Shown: positions 36,115 to 49,997, counted from the stretch's first letter. The stretch is 64,000 bases of DNA from Panorpa germanica (GCA_963678705.1 OY783211.1:15142603-15206602), one strand, 5' to 3'. The notes: a model not told the origin generated them from the letters alone. Numbers and translations are program-made.

Positions 36115-36459
36115 CCCTAGTAAACATTTTGGTGAAATAGCATAGCCAGGTAAGGTTCTTCATAAAAATATTCTTTCCCTTTCCAACATCATATATTTAA
36201 ATGAATATATAGATTTTACCAGGATATCATAGAAAAAGAAACAAGATATATCTGTCTCTGTTACACTATAGTTTATTTGCAACTTCATTCATACTGGTAC
36301 GGTAGTACCAGTACTGGTAGGTGAAGTGATTTTATCATTTGTAGTTCCTATCACTGACATTTCCCTTGAACGAGTGAAATCAAATTGAATTGTTTTGTGA
36401 CAAAAAAATCATACGCATCTTCAATATGATGTCAATGTGACTCCAAAATGTTTACTGGG
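36115..36459. mobile_element. Family G MITE, copy 1
   Basis: Terminal inverted repeats CCCTAGTAAACATTTTGGTG (left) and CCAAAATGTTTACTGGG (right), about 345 bp, non-coding. The sub-terminal CTTCAATATGATGTCAA is shared with the copy at 56344. Confidence 0.75.
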
Positions 36460-36722
36460 TCTTTAGTATGAAATATTGTTTTGGGAGATTCCAAATATGT
36501 CTAAAACTCAGGAACAGGAAGGAGCACGAACTGTGAATCAGCTGGAGGCGGTGTAAACAATAGAATGAATGACCTTGCCAACAGTGAACCGAGGGAAATG
36601 AGGAGAAGCATACGAAACAATTTCAACAATAATTGAAAAAAATATTTTAAAATTTGAGGTTATTGTTCATCTATGCTTGATTATTAGGAAACAAGAAAAA
36701 ATATTTTACTTTGTTTATCAGA

Positions 36723-37434
36723 AATGGGCTTGTGTCCTATGTCTTAATTTCTATGAAAGTGTACTATATATTGATAAAGTGGGTTACTAGAACCTCAAAT
36801 GTTCAATTACTTTTAAATAACTCCTTATATGTTAAGAGATATTACCAATTAAAAAAGTCATTTTCTCTCTTTAATTATTAAAAGGATTCAACGTTGTACC
36901 AAATGCATGTCATCTCAAAACCGCAATGTTGTTATCTCTTTTATACAACAGAGTGTAAAAGCGATATATTTTTGATAGAACTCTGACAAGTTTACAGGTT
37001 ACCAACCTTACAGCTCATAAATCTCTGCTATATGTATTTATATATCAAAATATCAAATATTATTTACAGCTATTTCGAGGAACAATAAAATTCCAATATT
37101 ATGTCTGCCGTAACAGGGTTAAATAAAATAAACACGTATTATTCTTTGACTTGACTTGAATATTTCGACTATCAACAGCTACAAAACATTACCACAGCAC
37201 TGAACTAATCAACAAATAACTGACGTATACAATGCATTTCACGTCATACAAATGACCATTGGTAATGACCGACCATTTCTAGCGCTAAAACTACAATTTA
37301 AATTTTTAATTGCTATATCTCCGTCAACATTTATATATTTAATAAAATAGACATGCCAATACACATTTATTAACATCAATTTCAATCAACAATTGAAAAA
37401 ACGACCAGTAAAAAATGAGGACACTAGTCTATTG
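36723..37434 (+). mobile_element. Family B non-autonomous DNA transposon, copy 2
   Basis: Left end AATGGGCTTGTGTCCT and right end AATGAGGACACTAGTC, about 710 bp, the longest copy. It holds an extra internal stretch (TTATCTCTTTTATACAACAG) not present in copy 1. Confidence 0.85.
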
Positions 37435-39567
37435 CATGATAATTTGCATAATAAACAGCGATAGCTCTAGGAGGGAACGTTATCCTAGTTTTACGCAAAA
37501 TTAAACTTCGTATAGCGTAGGAAGCGATACAGATTTTGTATATGTATTGTATATACTCATATATATTGTTAGGGTGGAGTCTCAGCCTTGAGCTTTGGGG
37601 GTGGAACATTTTTTACACAATCAATACAAAATGTCGCCGGGTTGCCTACTTACCCCCTACTCCAGGACGCCTGGCATTTCCCTAAATTATACTAAACCCC
37701 TCTCCCCTTACCCTCATGGCCTTGAGCTATATAACTAATTAAAAACCAAACTTCATAATTGTTTATCTAATTAAATGTCAGGTTTCTCGACAGGTGAACA
37801 TTTTAGGGCGGATTTCAAATACAGATAGTTGTTTAAATAATATTTTCTAATTAAACTGACAGCCTAGTTACATGCTGTTGTAATTTAATTTAAGGTAGTA
37901 TATCCCTAAGCCCACTTTTCTAAGAATTTGATAAAATTAATATACAGGGAAAAAAGTAATTTCGATTGATTTTTGTGTAAAAACTACTAGCATTCTTAGG
38001 TTTAGGCTACTGATTATTCTTAGGTTGCCGATACAAAAAAAAAATCAGAAATATTTGAAAAATTGTGGTCATGGTAGTTAAAAACATCTTAAAGTGTTTC
38101 AATTTTCCAAAAAAAATTTTTTTTTTTTCTAATTCCTAAACAAAATGAGATAAATTTTATTTTTCTTTTTTTCTTGTGTAGTCATGAGCAGAACCATCCT
38201 CTGGTTCCCGCTTATCTTTGAATATTGGGACACCCTGTATAGTGTTAATTTAAGTGTATTTTATTTGTTAAAAAACAATGAAATTTTTCCACCGATTGTG
38301 AAGCGAGTTGTTTATAATATAAGTGCACATAATTAACATGCCTCGGACCGATAAAGTATAAAAAAAACATAGTTTCTTGTATATCTGAAAAACCGTTCTT
38401 TGGAATACTCTAAAAAACTAATATTTAATAAAACAAAGAATTAGGATAATTTAGAAATGAAAATCATTTTTTTCTTCCGATTTGTTGAAAAGATATAAAT
38501 ATTTAAAGTTGAAATAAAAAAAAACAGTAGCAGCTGCATTTAAAAGTTTCTATGTATCGAGTACAGTCTGTGACAAAAATAAATGAGTTTGTCGTTAACT
38601 ATTTTAAAGTTTTCATATTGACTGTGGGACTATTCTTCTGCCTCCGATTGTCACGGCAAAACTACCTTAAGAGTATTGTCTCTTGAAAGAGTTATGTCCG
38701 CTAATTTAAACTAATAATGAAGGTATTCTTTTTAAATATTTATTCTTATGTTTAAACTAATTTGGTTTATTATTTAAATGATAATAGATACTCGGAAAAA
38801 TATGCGTAACTTTCGCTCAGTAATAATGTAATGGAAACTATTCTTCTTCTTTAAACAATCACATGAAATTTGACGAAAAAAAGAAGAGGTTCCCACTAGA
38901 AGAGATTTCTGTCTGCGTTCAGATTTTTGTGTTTATACATACAATAAACGCACTGTAAACAATTTTGACAAAACTCGTGTGACATTCGAACGAACCGAAA
39001 CGAATCGTATAAGAATCGTATAAGATTTAGAAAAATTGTTTGTAGTTCTTTTGAATCCGAATCTAATCGTCTAAAAAATGTTTAGGGGTTAGAAATTCCA
39101 GCAAAGAATAAGATAAATGACATTTGTTTATGTGTGACAGTTATTTTCAGTAAATTGATGACGTAATCACAAGAACAATTATAATCTAACAAAAGATCTG
39201 GATGCTGTAAAATGATACAGAACAATTAATTGTCACTGATTAACCACTGAACTAAGGCTTTGTTCTTATTGGCTCACAGTCTGATGCTGGGCTACAACAG
39301 TTTCTTGCTGATAGTGATGGATATATCATATTACACCATTGGACCAATTATTTCATTGTCTCTATTTCATAGAAAAATTCATTGTGTGTAATTCCGTAAA
39401 AAAATTATCTAATTCCAAGATTGATTTTCTAGTTTTCATATTGAAATTGTCTTGCAGTTCCTAGGTTACCACAAGCTAATTCCAATTTATTTTCTATTTG
39501 CTCCGTCAATTTTTGGATATTTAAAAAAATTAAAAACTAGTGATCATATTATGTTAGCATATATTTC
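37435..39567. other. Intergenic, degraded repeat sequence
   Basis: No open frame with support. GGGACACCCTGTATAG at 38227-38242 resembles the ends of old insect transposons. The rest is unassigned AT-rich sequence. Confidence 0.4.
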
Positions 39568-39958
39568 AATGGACTTGTGTCCTATGTCTTAGTTTCTATA
39601 AAAGTGTACTATATATTGATAAAGTGGGTTACTAGAACCTCAAATGTTCAATTATTTTTTAATAACATAACTCCTTATATGTTAGGAGATATTAACAATT
39701 AAAAAAGTCATTTTTTCCCTTTAATTATTAAAGGGATTAACGTTGTACACATTCCAAGTGCATGTGACATCACAATCCTTGTGTAAGGTTACCAACCTTA
39801 CAGATCATAAATCTCTGCTATATGTATTTATATATCAAAATATCAAATATTATATTTAGATATTTAATAAAATAGACACGTCAATACACATTTATTAACA
39901 TCAATTTCAATCAATAATTGAAAAATCGACCACTAAAAAATGAGGACACAAGAACATT
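39568..39958 (+). mobile_element. Family B, copy 3 (internally deleted)
   Basis: Both termini are present (AATGGACTTGTGTCCT and AGGACACAAGAACATT), but about 200 bp is missing. The deletion joins ATATCAAATATTA directly to TTTAGATATTTAATAAAA. Confidence 0.85.
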
Positions 39959-40379
39959 AAAATTCAAAATACCGGATTTACACGGGCCAGTTTTCCGGCT
40001 TGTGTAAATGCAGTAAAAGAAGCGATAGATTCATCTCAAATATAACTTAAGTATATATCAAGGAGTGATAACCATTTTGAATACGTTCTGTATTTGATAG
40101 TTTTCGTCAATGATAAATGCCGTGAGGGTCGCATGCGCCCCCTATTTAATAGAGCAAATAGAAGAAAAAAGTGAATTGATCGCCACGGAATGTGTTTTAA
40201 AGACAGTTTAGGAAAATGGTTACCAACCACATTTAAATGGATGCACAAAGCTGCATTTTATAATTGATTTTTGTTTGTTTTATTTATTTATTTATTTAGC
40301 CTTGACTTTTCGTCATAGCCACCATAAAACATTTTTTATTTATATATCACATAAAATTTATAATTCTATTTTACATTGT
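39959..40379. other. Intergenic, nothing recognised
   Basis: AT-rich, no supported feature. Confidence 0.35.
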
Positions 40380-40658
40380 TCTAAGTATTTAATAAAAAAT
40401 GTTATAATTGAACAAGATAAAGTTCATACTGAACTCATTTTGCAATTAATAGGAAATGGTATTAGTGGAACTTATACATCAAGAGCAGTACTTCGAGCTA
40501 ACTGGGTTATATCACGAGCCCTGTGATTGATAAAATTGATATGCAGCATGAGTTCATATCATTCGACATTACGCCATCTTCAATCACAGAACAAATGATA
40601 ATTAATTCATTAAAAAAAACATTTTATCTAAATGCATTTCAAAGTACATACAAATAAA
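40380..40658 (+). pseudogene. Possible protein-coding relic, unrecognised
   Basis: A codon-like stretch (IEQDKVHTELILQLIGNGIS...ANWVISRA) reaches a stop near 40526. One base out of frame the sequence stays open for another 44 codons (VIDKIDMQHEFISFDITPSS..., ending at TAA 40658). The two parts together look like a single polypeptide broken by one frameshift. I do not recognise the family. Confidence 0.3.
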
Positions 40659-40962
40659 AAGTGAAGCCTTTAACCCTAATAAGAAATTGATGCTCAAATG
40701 TTTTTTAAATTTTAAATGATGAAGAAGAATTATTCAATCGTTTTTTTTTAAATGAACTTAATAAAGAAGTGAATTGTTTTTATATTTTAGATTTAGTTTA
40801 TGTAAATATTAATAAATAAATGTACTATGTTAATTATTTTATATATTAGGTTTAATAAAATGAAGCTTTAAGTATCATTCCCACTCGCAACAAAAATAAA
40901 ATTCAAAAATCATTAGTGTAGGAAGTATACATATGTACCCTACAATCAGTTACGATTCTTAA

Positions 40963-41445
40963 GTATCATTCCCACTCACTGCTTTAATTTAATTTTGTAT
41001 TCTCTGTTTAATTTAAATTGTTTAGCATATGACAATAGAGTAGCCATTCACAGTATCATTTTTTAAATTTATTTATTTTTTAAGTTTTCTAAGTTCCATT
41101 GTTTTAAATTAAAAATATTAAATTAAGAAAAACTATATTATATTATAACCTCCAAAATGTGACAGCAGTAGGATTTACTTTTAAAACAAGTTTAATGTCA
41201 GTTCTTGAAAAATATAAAAGAGAAAACAATTTCTATTACTAATTGCTATTAAAAATAGCAATTTTAATTATGTCACAAACAATTTTGTCGAACTGTCAAA
41301 ATTTATATTACTAACGATGCACCAACTAAATTAACTAAATTAACTAAACTTAAATTAAAACATAAATGTGAGAACCTGAAATCTAGATTACAATATTAAA
41401 TAAAAACAGTAAATTAAATATCAAAACAATGAGTGGGAATGAGGC
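40963..41445. mobile_element. Family C TTAA-flanked MITE, copy 1
   Basis: TTAA (40959-40962 and 41446-41449) flanks an element that begins GTATCATTCCCACTCACTGC and ends GAGTGGGAATGAGGC, about 483 bp, non-coding. A TTAA target duplication points to mobilisation by a piggyBac-type transposase. A second partial left end (AAGTATCATTCCCACTCGC) lies at about 40868-40890. Confidence 0.85.
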
Positions 41446-43551
41446 TTAATTGATAGATATTTAATATTAATTAATTTATTTTAATGAATGAATTCCAACG
41501 TTAGACGCTTGATGCTTGGAAGCATCGTGTGGTCGATGCTGGAACTAAGTGTGTTTAACGTTCATGTTGGAAGAAGTTCAAGCTGTTGTCAGTCTTTCGA
41601 CCTGCATCAAAAGGGATTTTTGTACCCCCACCACACACTAGAGCCACATGTCATGCAGTGCTGCACGAATCGTCCAACAAAGGAAGGTTTTATACTTGAA
41701 GGTTTCTTTATTTACTTTAAAGTTTTTGTTAAACAGTCGGATAAAACATTCGTTCCACCGTGTAGTAGGAAACTTGCCATGTCAATCTTCCAATATTTGA
41801 CTCACACGTTGGAGGTAAACATTTGAATCCGCATCGTTTGGAGCCGGCTTAAGAATAATAGTATTTATTAACAATTTTATACAATACCCGATTTACATTC
41901 TCTATTTATATTCTCCACTTTCAGGTGCACAAATAATTCCACTTTTTGGAGTCCACGCCAAAGACACTACATTCCTTCGAAAGCTTATAGTCTAAGGTAA
42001 AAAAGTCTACAACCGTTTTTCTAAATATTTGTTTTTTATAAAGTTACGAATTTTTTAACAATATTCCGTTTTTTCCGCGTTTTTTACTATTTGTCAATTT
42101 TTATTAACAACGCTTTTAAACTTTGGACTTTGGAAACTTCTGGACCATATAGTAGACACTTCAAGAAGTAATCCAGACTTTTTTCAGATTTTTTAAAAGC
42201 TTAGAAAATTGGAAAAATTTAGCTGTTCCCTCAAAGACCCAGTGTACACACCATGACTCGAAAAATACAGTGTTCACACAAACGGTTGGCGCGTGTAAAT
42301 TGGGTATTACATTAGCATTTCGATCCATGATTTATTTAAAAACGAGCATCATTTTATGCCTTCCACTAAATCAATAAGTTTGTATTATACAATGGAATTA
42401 AACTACAATATCAAATTTTTGTAAAAAATTCCAAAATCAAACAAATCGTCTATTGTAGTCTATTGTAACAATAGCAGTGCATTTAATAAACAAAATATTT
42501 CAATGGACATTCGAGAATTTATTATCATTTTTAAATCTAATAATCATAATAAAATTATTAGTGTAGACAATTTCAATTAACGTCAATTATTATGTTTCAT
42601 AAACAATTTAATAGAATAGAATTTGTTAGTGTGGTTCGGCTTATTCAATTTAATTGTTCAATTATTTTAATTTCGAATGGGAGTTGGGTGTTTCTTTACT
42701 AGATATATATTATAGATAGATATCTTAGTATGGGTGACGATGTGTATTTTTTTTAAAAATATTTCTGAGTGTATAATTTCGTATATTTGTGCATATATGT
42801 ATTGTATATGGAGACCTTCTTACCCCCCGCTACTGCGCGCCAACGTTGCGCATAATCTAGGCCGGCGCAGACTTTATACAACTTCCATTGGCGGCACGTA
42901 AACGAGGAGCATAAAATATAAATGTAGGGCATGTACTTCATTTACAGTTAGTTCCTAAACGTACCGGTATTTAAAATTTAATGTGAAGTAAAAAATTAAA
43001 TCCAAACTGAATCCCGCTAATCACAAAGCATAGATATTTCATTAAATACTTGTAACATTTTATGTAAGCGAGACTTACTACCCAGAAAACACTTGGATAT
43101 ACACAGTATATTCAAGGTATATTGCATATAAGATGTATATTCTGTTGTGATGTAAAACCTACACTGTATGTCATATGTATGTACAAATGCAAAGGAATGT
43201 GCATATTTAAATATTGTTGCATGTACATAGAATCTTCTATTAGGTATATTCATTTCATGTATATGCAATATATATACATAGAATATGTAATGTTATGTAG
43301 ATAATATTTCATTAATAAATAAATTCTTTTTTATGTAACGTTACGTTTTATAATTTAAAGAAGATGATTTTTGGGCACCCTGTAACTTTTGAGCGCAGGA
43401 AATTTGACACTATGTGCTCCTCCCAGTAAATTCAGGTGGATATTTGTTGTATTGCCAGAACCAGTTAAAGAGATTTATACAAAATACCGCCTTTATGATA
43501 ACAGCTATTCGAATCTTCATGTCGCATCTTGATTGTAAGCAATTGTCAGCA
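41446..43551. other. Intergenic, no supported gene
   Basis: Contains a 112-codon + frame at 41488-41826 without motifs or splice support, and a short GC-rich patch at 42830-42910. 43085-43310 is rich in TATGTA-type words. Confidence 0.35.
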
Positions 43552-43623
43552 GCCGGAATAACTCAAATGATTAGAGCGCTAACGTACTAAGTCAGTGATC
43601 TGGGTTCGGAGTACAGCTCCGGC
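43552..43623 (+). pseudogene. tRNA-like sequence (tRNA pseudogene or SINE head)
   Basis: 72 nt with acceptor halves GCCGGAA/CTCCGGC, a D-arm-like AACTCAAATGATTAGAGC, an anticodon arm CTAAC-GTACTAA-GTCAG (anticodon position ACT) and a T-arm GGGTTCGGAGTAC that departs from the GGTTCGANNCC B box. Stem mismatches argue against a working tRNA. Confidence 0.45.
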
Positions 43624-46504
43624 TTATTTTGTAATTACTTTCGACAACAATAATGGAACAGAAATTAGAGCTAGAACAATATGTTTACTTAAATAGTGTA
43701 CTTATATTACTTTAATAAGCGACTAATATTATTAGATTCACAGCTGTGTTGTGAGACAAAGTCAATGAATCTTAAGATAAGGTTTATTTAACAATCATCT
43801 TCATTTCAGTGCCGTAAATTAAAAACCAGTGTAAGGCGCTTATATCACTAATTTTCTTACGGGTTGAATCATTGACTCCATAAATGTGTGACGTCTTATT
43901 ATGCAATTTATTGTTATAATACTAAAGTGTGAATCACTTATTAACATTACGCCGAAACAAATTCAATTAATTTTGTATAACAACAAAACCCTAATACACG
44001 AGCCGACTGTGAAACGCACACACCCATAACCAGCGCCTACATATATACACGTAACATCACGTATATATATAACAAAACTGACTGGGCTCTCAAACTAAAT
44101 TTCCATCAGAAACGCTACATTCTTCAACCGACTGCAGCCTGATAAACATCAGTTTTTTTTGTACTTAAAAAGATATACTATATATATATATATATAGTCA
44201 TTTAAATATATCGAATTAGATATTTCAAGTATATAATATATTCTATTCATACATGATAGAGGTTACGTAAAAAAGTGTTTACTATTTTAATTTTCTATCA
44301 GTGTATTTTTAATACTTTGTTTCAAGAAAGAAGACAACTGTGTTCTGCGAAACAGCTGATTTTTGAGGTTAGAAATTTATTTTAAAACATATGTATCATG
44401 AAAATGTAAACAAACAAGATAATTATTATATATTAGGATTTAATTACTATAAGAATATTATTATTAATATAGAATACACACATTAAGTAATTTGCCAAGT
44501 ATTTTTAAATATATTTAATTGAATTTGTGTTTTTTAATATCTAGTTTAAAAAATTGTTTGAAATTCTTTTGTAAATAATTTGTTTTTTTATCTGTATATA
44601 CATATACATATTTTAATCATATCGTAGTTATTTCCTTCCAATATGTAATTATTTTCTAATTGTTTACAATAGTGTTATTTATTATATACGATAATAAATA
44701 TATATACCAGAAGAGTTATGTTATTTATTTTTATCTCTTTCTTACTTATTCTAATTCATTAGTTATTATTAATTATTATTTAGTTGTTTTATGTTTCATC
44801 AGCACTCGAAACACATGCGTCTTACAATTAGTAGAAAGTCTTAGAACACAAAGATCTGCATCTGCGCTCGTATCTTGTACTTGTACGAGTACATATTGTT
44901 TCCGTTAAATTATTATAATATTTTGTTTCTTTAGTTCTTTTTTTTTTCTTTATCGCTCTCTATTCAATTTGCATTATTATCGGTTAGACGGAGTACAAAA
45001 AGTTATATTTTTTATTTTACTAAGCTTCACTTGACCTTCTACTTTTTAGGAGTTGTGGTATTATATTAATGAACACCACCGCTGCCTAACAACTTTTTGA
45101 TTATAAATTCCATAAAATCTATTCAACAAAATATGAAACCAACTCAGAAAATATAACGCCGCTTCGGAATCGAACCCGAAGACACAGTGGTGCTGATTTT
45201 AATATTTTAAATTACATATCTTTTTTATGTACCATTTTGCTCATTACTTTGAATTTCCACACGGCTAATATTTTTAGGCGTTTCTTCCTTATTCTAATGC
45301 GTCTCTTGCCCTTCTATCAGTCGAGTTACTGTTACTCTACTCTATTATATATAATAGAGTATATATTATATTATCTTCATCTTAATTTCAACTGACATTT
45401 GAAATTAGAACAAGTGCGCTAGTAAGATGACTTTCTATGAGAAGTAGTTATTAGGATACTTTAATATTTTTAGACGTTAGAATACGAAATAAATTTAATT
45501 TAACAATAAAAAAAGAGCATTAGGAATTACGAATTTAGTGTCGACCAAAAATTATGAAACAGCGAAATTTGCAAATACTCTCAGATATTGATTTTTGTTA
45601 AGGTAGGCAGAAATGAAACTGCGGGAACAAGGATGTAAACGGACGTTGAACAAAATGATCAAACGCAAAACTTGATTAATATATAAAACTAATATTTCAT
45701 TATATAAAAGATTACAATAATTTGGAAAGTGTATCACTTTTAATAATTTCAGTGATTGTTTCTAAAATAATCTAATCATTTTTGTCTCTCTCACTCTAGT
45801 CATTATCGTATTCTCTTTACTCTATTTTCGATATATTGTCATCTCTTTCTTCGTGACGTAAGATATGCTTTGACGTCACGGCTGCTGTGTGTTACTGACA
45901 AATCGGAAGTCATAGACATACGTCTATTTTTAACCGCAAAAGCCACAAAATTGATATTTGTTTCAGTTTAAACTATTATTCAACTTATATAAGACTTATA
46001 TATATTTAATTTATTCTTTTAAATATATCTTTACGGTAAGATTTTAAAGGCACATCAGAATATTTGGTATCGTTGTTTCTTAGGTAATATCTTGTTTCAA
46101 CATTAAGTAAAGAACTTTCAAGGACATCTGTATTTATAAAAAGATTAACAGAGATTAATAATTTAACCTGAATCTTAACTAAAACTGATAAGTATCATTA
46201 ATAATTTTTCTATCGATTTTTGTTATAAATTGTTGAAACAACTTTAAATAAAATGGTTTAGAAAAAATGTTGTACTCATTAATTCGCAAGTATGTAATTT
46301 GTGACCTTGATATTGACTTTGATAATTTATGCGACCTTGAATTTGGCAATACTTGCAAAAATACAAGCACGTGTTGTATTAGTTTATAGTGAAAGAGAAG
46401 TGATAGATAAAATAAATATTATTCTATTTCGATTTATTGATTTTATGTGTTTTCTTGTTTCCAGCACTTAAAAAAACCTCTACTTTTGAAAATATAAGTT
46501 TTTT
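43624..46504. other. Intergenic, no supported gene
   Basis: Contains an AT microsatellite (about 44175-44197), a 24-bp perfect palindrome (45338-45361), a B-box-bearing tRNA scrap (45157-45183) and a TGACGTCA at 45871-45878. No coding exon is supported. Confidence 0.4.
45157..45183 (-). repeat. tRNA T-arm fragment with perfect B box
   Basis: On the minus strand CTTCGGGTTCGATTCCGAAG forms a perfect 5-bp T stem with the B-box loop GGTTCGATTCC. No matching 5' half is visible, so it is probably a SINE or tRNA relic. Confidence 0.4.
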
Positions 46505-47015
46505 ATTATTATTATTAATTGTTTATTGTTTATTGTTCGCCTTTCGGCTTTACAATCTACATTCTTAATACATTTCATATACTTAAACTTACAATTAAAT
46601 TTACATTATTCTAGACCTTTTTATTTCCAAAAGTACTTTCTGCTTCTTCTTCTCTTGACCCTCTTCCTTCATTTTCCCTTGTCTTCCTTCTGTACTGGTC
46701 TATTCCCTAGTCTATTTTTCTGGGCTGAAGTTTAACTGTTTCCTCACTACTTATTTCTTTCTCCTGTTTCCTTTCACTGCCTCTTTTAGTACTTCCTTTC
46801 TCTTCCTGTTCCTTGTGCAACCCAGCCACCAGCTTATTTATTCTCCTGTTTTTTTCTTTCCTTCTTACTATTTCCGCCATCCACCTCTTTCCTTCACTGC
46901 CTCCCTTTAATAGCTGGCCAATATTCCTTTCGCTCTCTACTTTTTCCTTACACTCAAACTTAATGTGCTCCAGTGTTTCGTCCTCCGCTCCGCATACTCT
47001 ACACTTTCTTTCCTC
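46505..47015 (-). mobile_element. LINE, 5'-truncated copy 2
   Basis: Minus-strand ORF end with CCHC knuckle CRVCGAEDETLEHIKFEC, then RNIGQLLKGGSEGKRWMAEI, as in the 62-kb copy. The 3' UTR carries TTGTAAAGCCGAAAGGCG and ends in short tandem AATAAAC and TAA repeats, the (TAA)n-type tail seen in I-clade elements. The 5' break abuts the family A MITE. Confidence 0.85.
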
Positions 47016-47032
47016 TTTCCTTATTATTAAAT

Positions 47033-47388
47033 AACTCAATAATTCGAAGGATGTCATATAAATGGTGCCACTGTTAACAAATCCATATGATTTTTAGACA
47101 GTACCTACTTTCAAACCGTATGTGTCAAAATTTCATGACATTCCGACCATTAGTCTACGAGTTACAGTAGTTTTATTGAAGCTACTTTTATAATTTTCAA
47201 AACAATTGAAAAATCTGAATTACATGTGTTGATAAAGCACTGCTTTTTAATGGGAAATGATACCGATTTCGTATATCATTTGTCAAGCCATTGCTTTGCT
47301 TGAACGGTTGGTAATATCTAAATATCATGTAGATTTGTCTATAGTGGTACCATTTATAGGTAATCCTACGAACTTATTGAGTGATGTG
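47033..47388. mobile_element. Family A MITE, copy 3
   Basis: The left end ATAACTCAATAATTCGAAGG lacks the outer bases; the right end CCTACGAACTTATTGAGTGA then TGTG is intact. About 355 bp. Internal TTTCATGACATTCCGACCAT is shared with the 35-kb copy. Confidence 0.8.
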
Positions 47389-48109
47389 TTCTAACAAATT
47401 TATTTCTGCGTGATTTTTTTTCGCAGTGTCATTTTCTAGTTCTAAAAAAGATTGTGCTAATTGCACCCATAAAACCTGCATTTCTATATACCTCTTTCTT
47501 TCATTTAATAAATATGGAAAGCTCCACCCTTTACTAATCCTCTCCCACTCCCCCTATATCCCATGACAATTTCTGGCCTTGCCTTCAACCTAGATATAGG
47601 TCAACATAAACAAATATGTGTAATACAATTATGAGCCACCCTGTATCTAATTACGAATACCTTGAATATGGAGAGTTATGCTGTTACTCACTTTTTATTA
47701 ATCCAATTAGCTGTTTTTAACCGGTTATAACCAAATGACAATAACATTGATTTTATGAACTAAACCTTATACAGGTCAAGGTCATACAGCATAATGTTTT
47801 TAGAAGACCTATCTATATAATGGGTTAAACATAAAATTAATTAAGTTAATAGAAGTGATACAGAAACTGCTCATAATGTTCGACTAATGAAAATCCAATT
47901 ATATACATTACATCACAGTCATTGAAAACTAATGAAGTTTTATTTGAATAATGAGTGAGAAAGTTTTTATATACGAATTAAATTTACTTAAAACCAACTC
48001 GCAATCACTTTCAAAATCGCAATCCTTTTAGAAGTACTGACGAAGGATCGAAACATTTTTGTTTAATAAAAATACTACCTAGAATTTTTTTAAACAGCAT
48101 AAGTAAGGG
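47389..48109. other. Intergenic, nothing recognised
   Basis: AT-rich. GCCACCCTGTATCTAA at about 47636 resembles an old transposon end. Confidence 0.35.
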
Positions 48110-48250
48110 TTTTATTAGTGTCGCACTAGTTTAGTCGCACTATTTAGTACACTCATGTCTAAATAATGTCAACTTATGAATGAAACTATATAAATGTTGG
48201 ATGTCGCATGTTTAAGTCGCACCAGTGTGTACGACACATTATGTTCGCAA
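48110..48250. mobile_element. Family D fragment
   Basis: Carries ATGTTGGATGTCGCATGTTT followed by AAGTCGCACCAGTGTGTACG, the arm that appears twice in opposite orientation at 49998-50175. Confidence 0.7.
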
Positions 48251-49997
48251 ATGAAATGCCATTATTCCAGCGTATAAATTACGTTGCGCAGTTGCACTGG
48301 AAACTCGCCCTTATTGTCATTACAAAAACATAATCTTATTTACTATATTATATATAAATCTAGATAATATTTATTACTTGTTTTGATGGAAGTGCACATT
48401 GGTAAATGTAAATACCATACAAGCGATACGAGTGATATTACAAAATGAACCTTGAGACAGGGATTCGTAAGGATCATTATTAATTAAAATAAACATTTTC
48501 TGGTTTTTGTGATATAATATTATTGTATATTTTTTTATTTTTCGTATAACCTTTATTTTGTTTGTGTATTTTTGGAAACTAGATCATTTTTAATGAATAT
48601 AAGCATCCTTGTTTCCGAAATAGATTAGCATATGTTTTGCTGTCAATGCCACCATAGTGATATTACAACATTCAGTGTTCTGTTCAGAGTTGACGCAGCG
48701 CCGCCTTTAATTCAGTAGACGACGCTGGATCTGGATCTAGCCATTCAGCACTAGTTTGGTCTAGACTTTTTGTTACGAAACGTAAAAATTCTGATAAAAA
48801 TGTGAAGCTAGCGCGTCATCATAAAAAAACATCGTCGTTAATGTGAATGTGGTACATTAGAAAAATAAATCACAGTACATACTGATAAATAAATCTATAT
48901 GTATCTAAGGTTCTTCAACTTTTATATTTTAGGTATAAATATAAATATTCATATTATTTTAATGGCATAAGCCGTTTATTTTGAAAATAGTTAAAGTCTA
49001 TATACATGAAAAAAAAATGAAGTAAACGATATCAATAAGTTAGCCAGATTAGGATACCGTTAGACCCTTTTCAATTTTTTTTTTATCCCACAGTAAATTC
49101 TTCTGTTTGTAGTCATAGTAAAGATATTTGTTGGCGTTTAGCGCGCCCAACACACGATCTGCCTTTGGATAGAACTTAGTATTTCCTTTTTACTTAGGCT
49201 AATAATTTTTATATAATTGATTATAATGTGGTACTTCAGAAGTGAATCCGGCTGATATAACTTTTATTGAATTTAAAAAAATAATGAATTATTAGTTTTC
49301 TTAATATTTTGTTTTATAGCTTAATTATTTTGGTGAATAATTTCAGAGTTGGTTGTATTCAGTGCAAAATTCTTTATCACCTAAAAATAATTGTTTTGAA
49401 AAAACTATTACACTTGTAATATTTTTAACTAGAATACTGTATACGTCAACAAGCTGCATGGGTCTCAAGAAAACACACAAGGTTTCTGCAAGATGTTAAA
49501 TTTAAAACAAGTCAGTCATGTGACTGTGACTGTGATTGTGACAATAACGTAATTTAGTGCATAACAAAACGTTATCTGCAGAATTTCACTGTTTAGCTTA
49601 TCATCAATTTCTTGAACGAAATATTTAACGTATTTAGCAACTATCTCATCAAATGATGACTAAATTTTAAAGTAATCTCTTGATAACGGGATTAGTTTTA
49701 TTAATCTACTTATATTGTGTATTATACAATACATACTTAACAAATACTTTAGAATTATTATCTTAGCTTCGTGTATTTGATCAATTCTATTTAAAACCCT
49801 TCAATCCCCTCCCCTTCACCTCTTAAGATTTTAACTAATTCGAAATTAAAATCGTGTTGCATGATAATTATAGCAACGCGAGTTTGATGTTACACAATTT
49901 ATAAAAGCGTGTTCTAAGTCGTGTAGAAACTTTTTAAATATATGTTCTGCCAAAATCTGATACAGATAAATGGCTGCATTTTGTTATGAGTGTAATG
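48251..49997. other. Intergenic, nothing recognised
   Basis: AT-rich with no supported gene, RNA or repeat. Confidence 0.35.

Noticed and set aside
41488..41826. 112-codon plus-strand frame
   Set aside because: The longest frame in that stretch, but without domain, signal, splice context or upstream promoter. Kept only as a note in the intergenic entry.
46813..47034. Plus-strand frame rich in Ser/Leu/Phe over the LINE at 46-47 kb
   Set aside because: Antisense shadow of the purine-rich LINE ORF.
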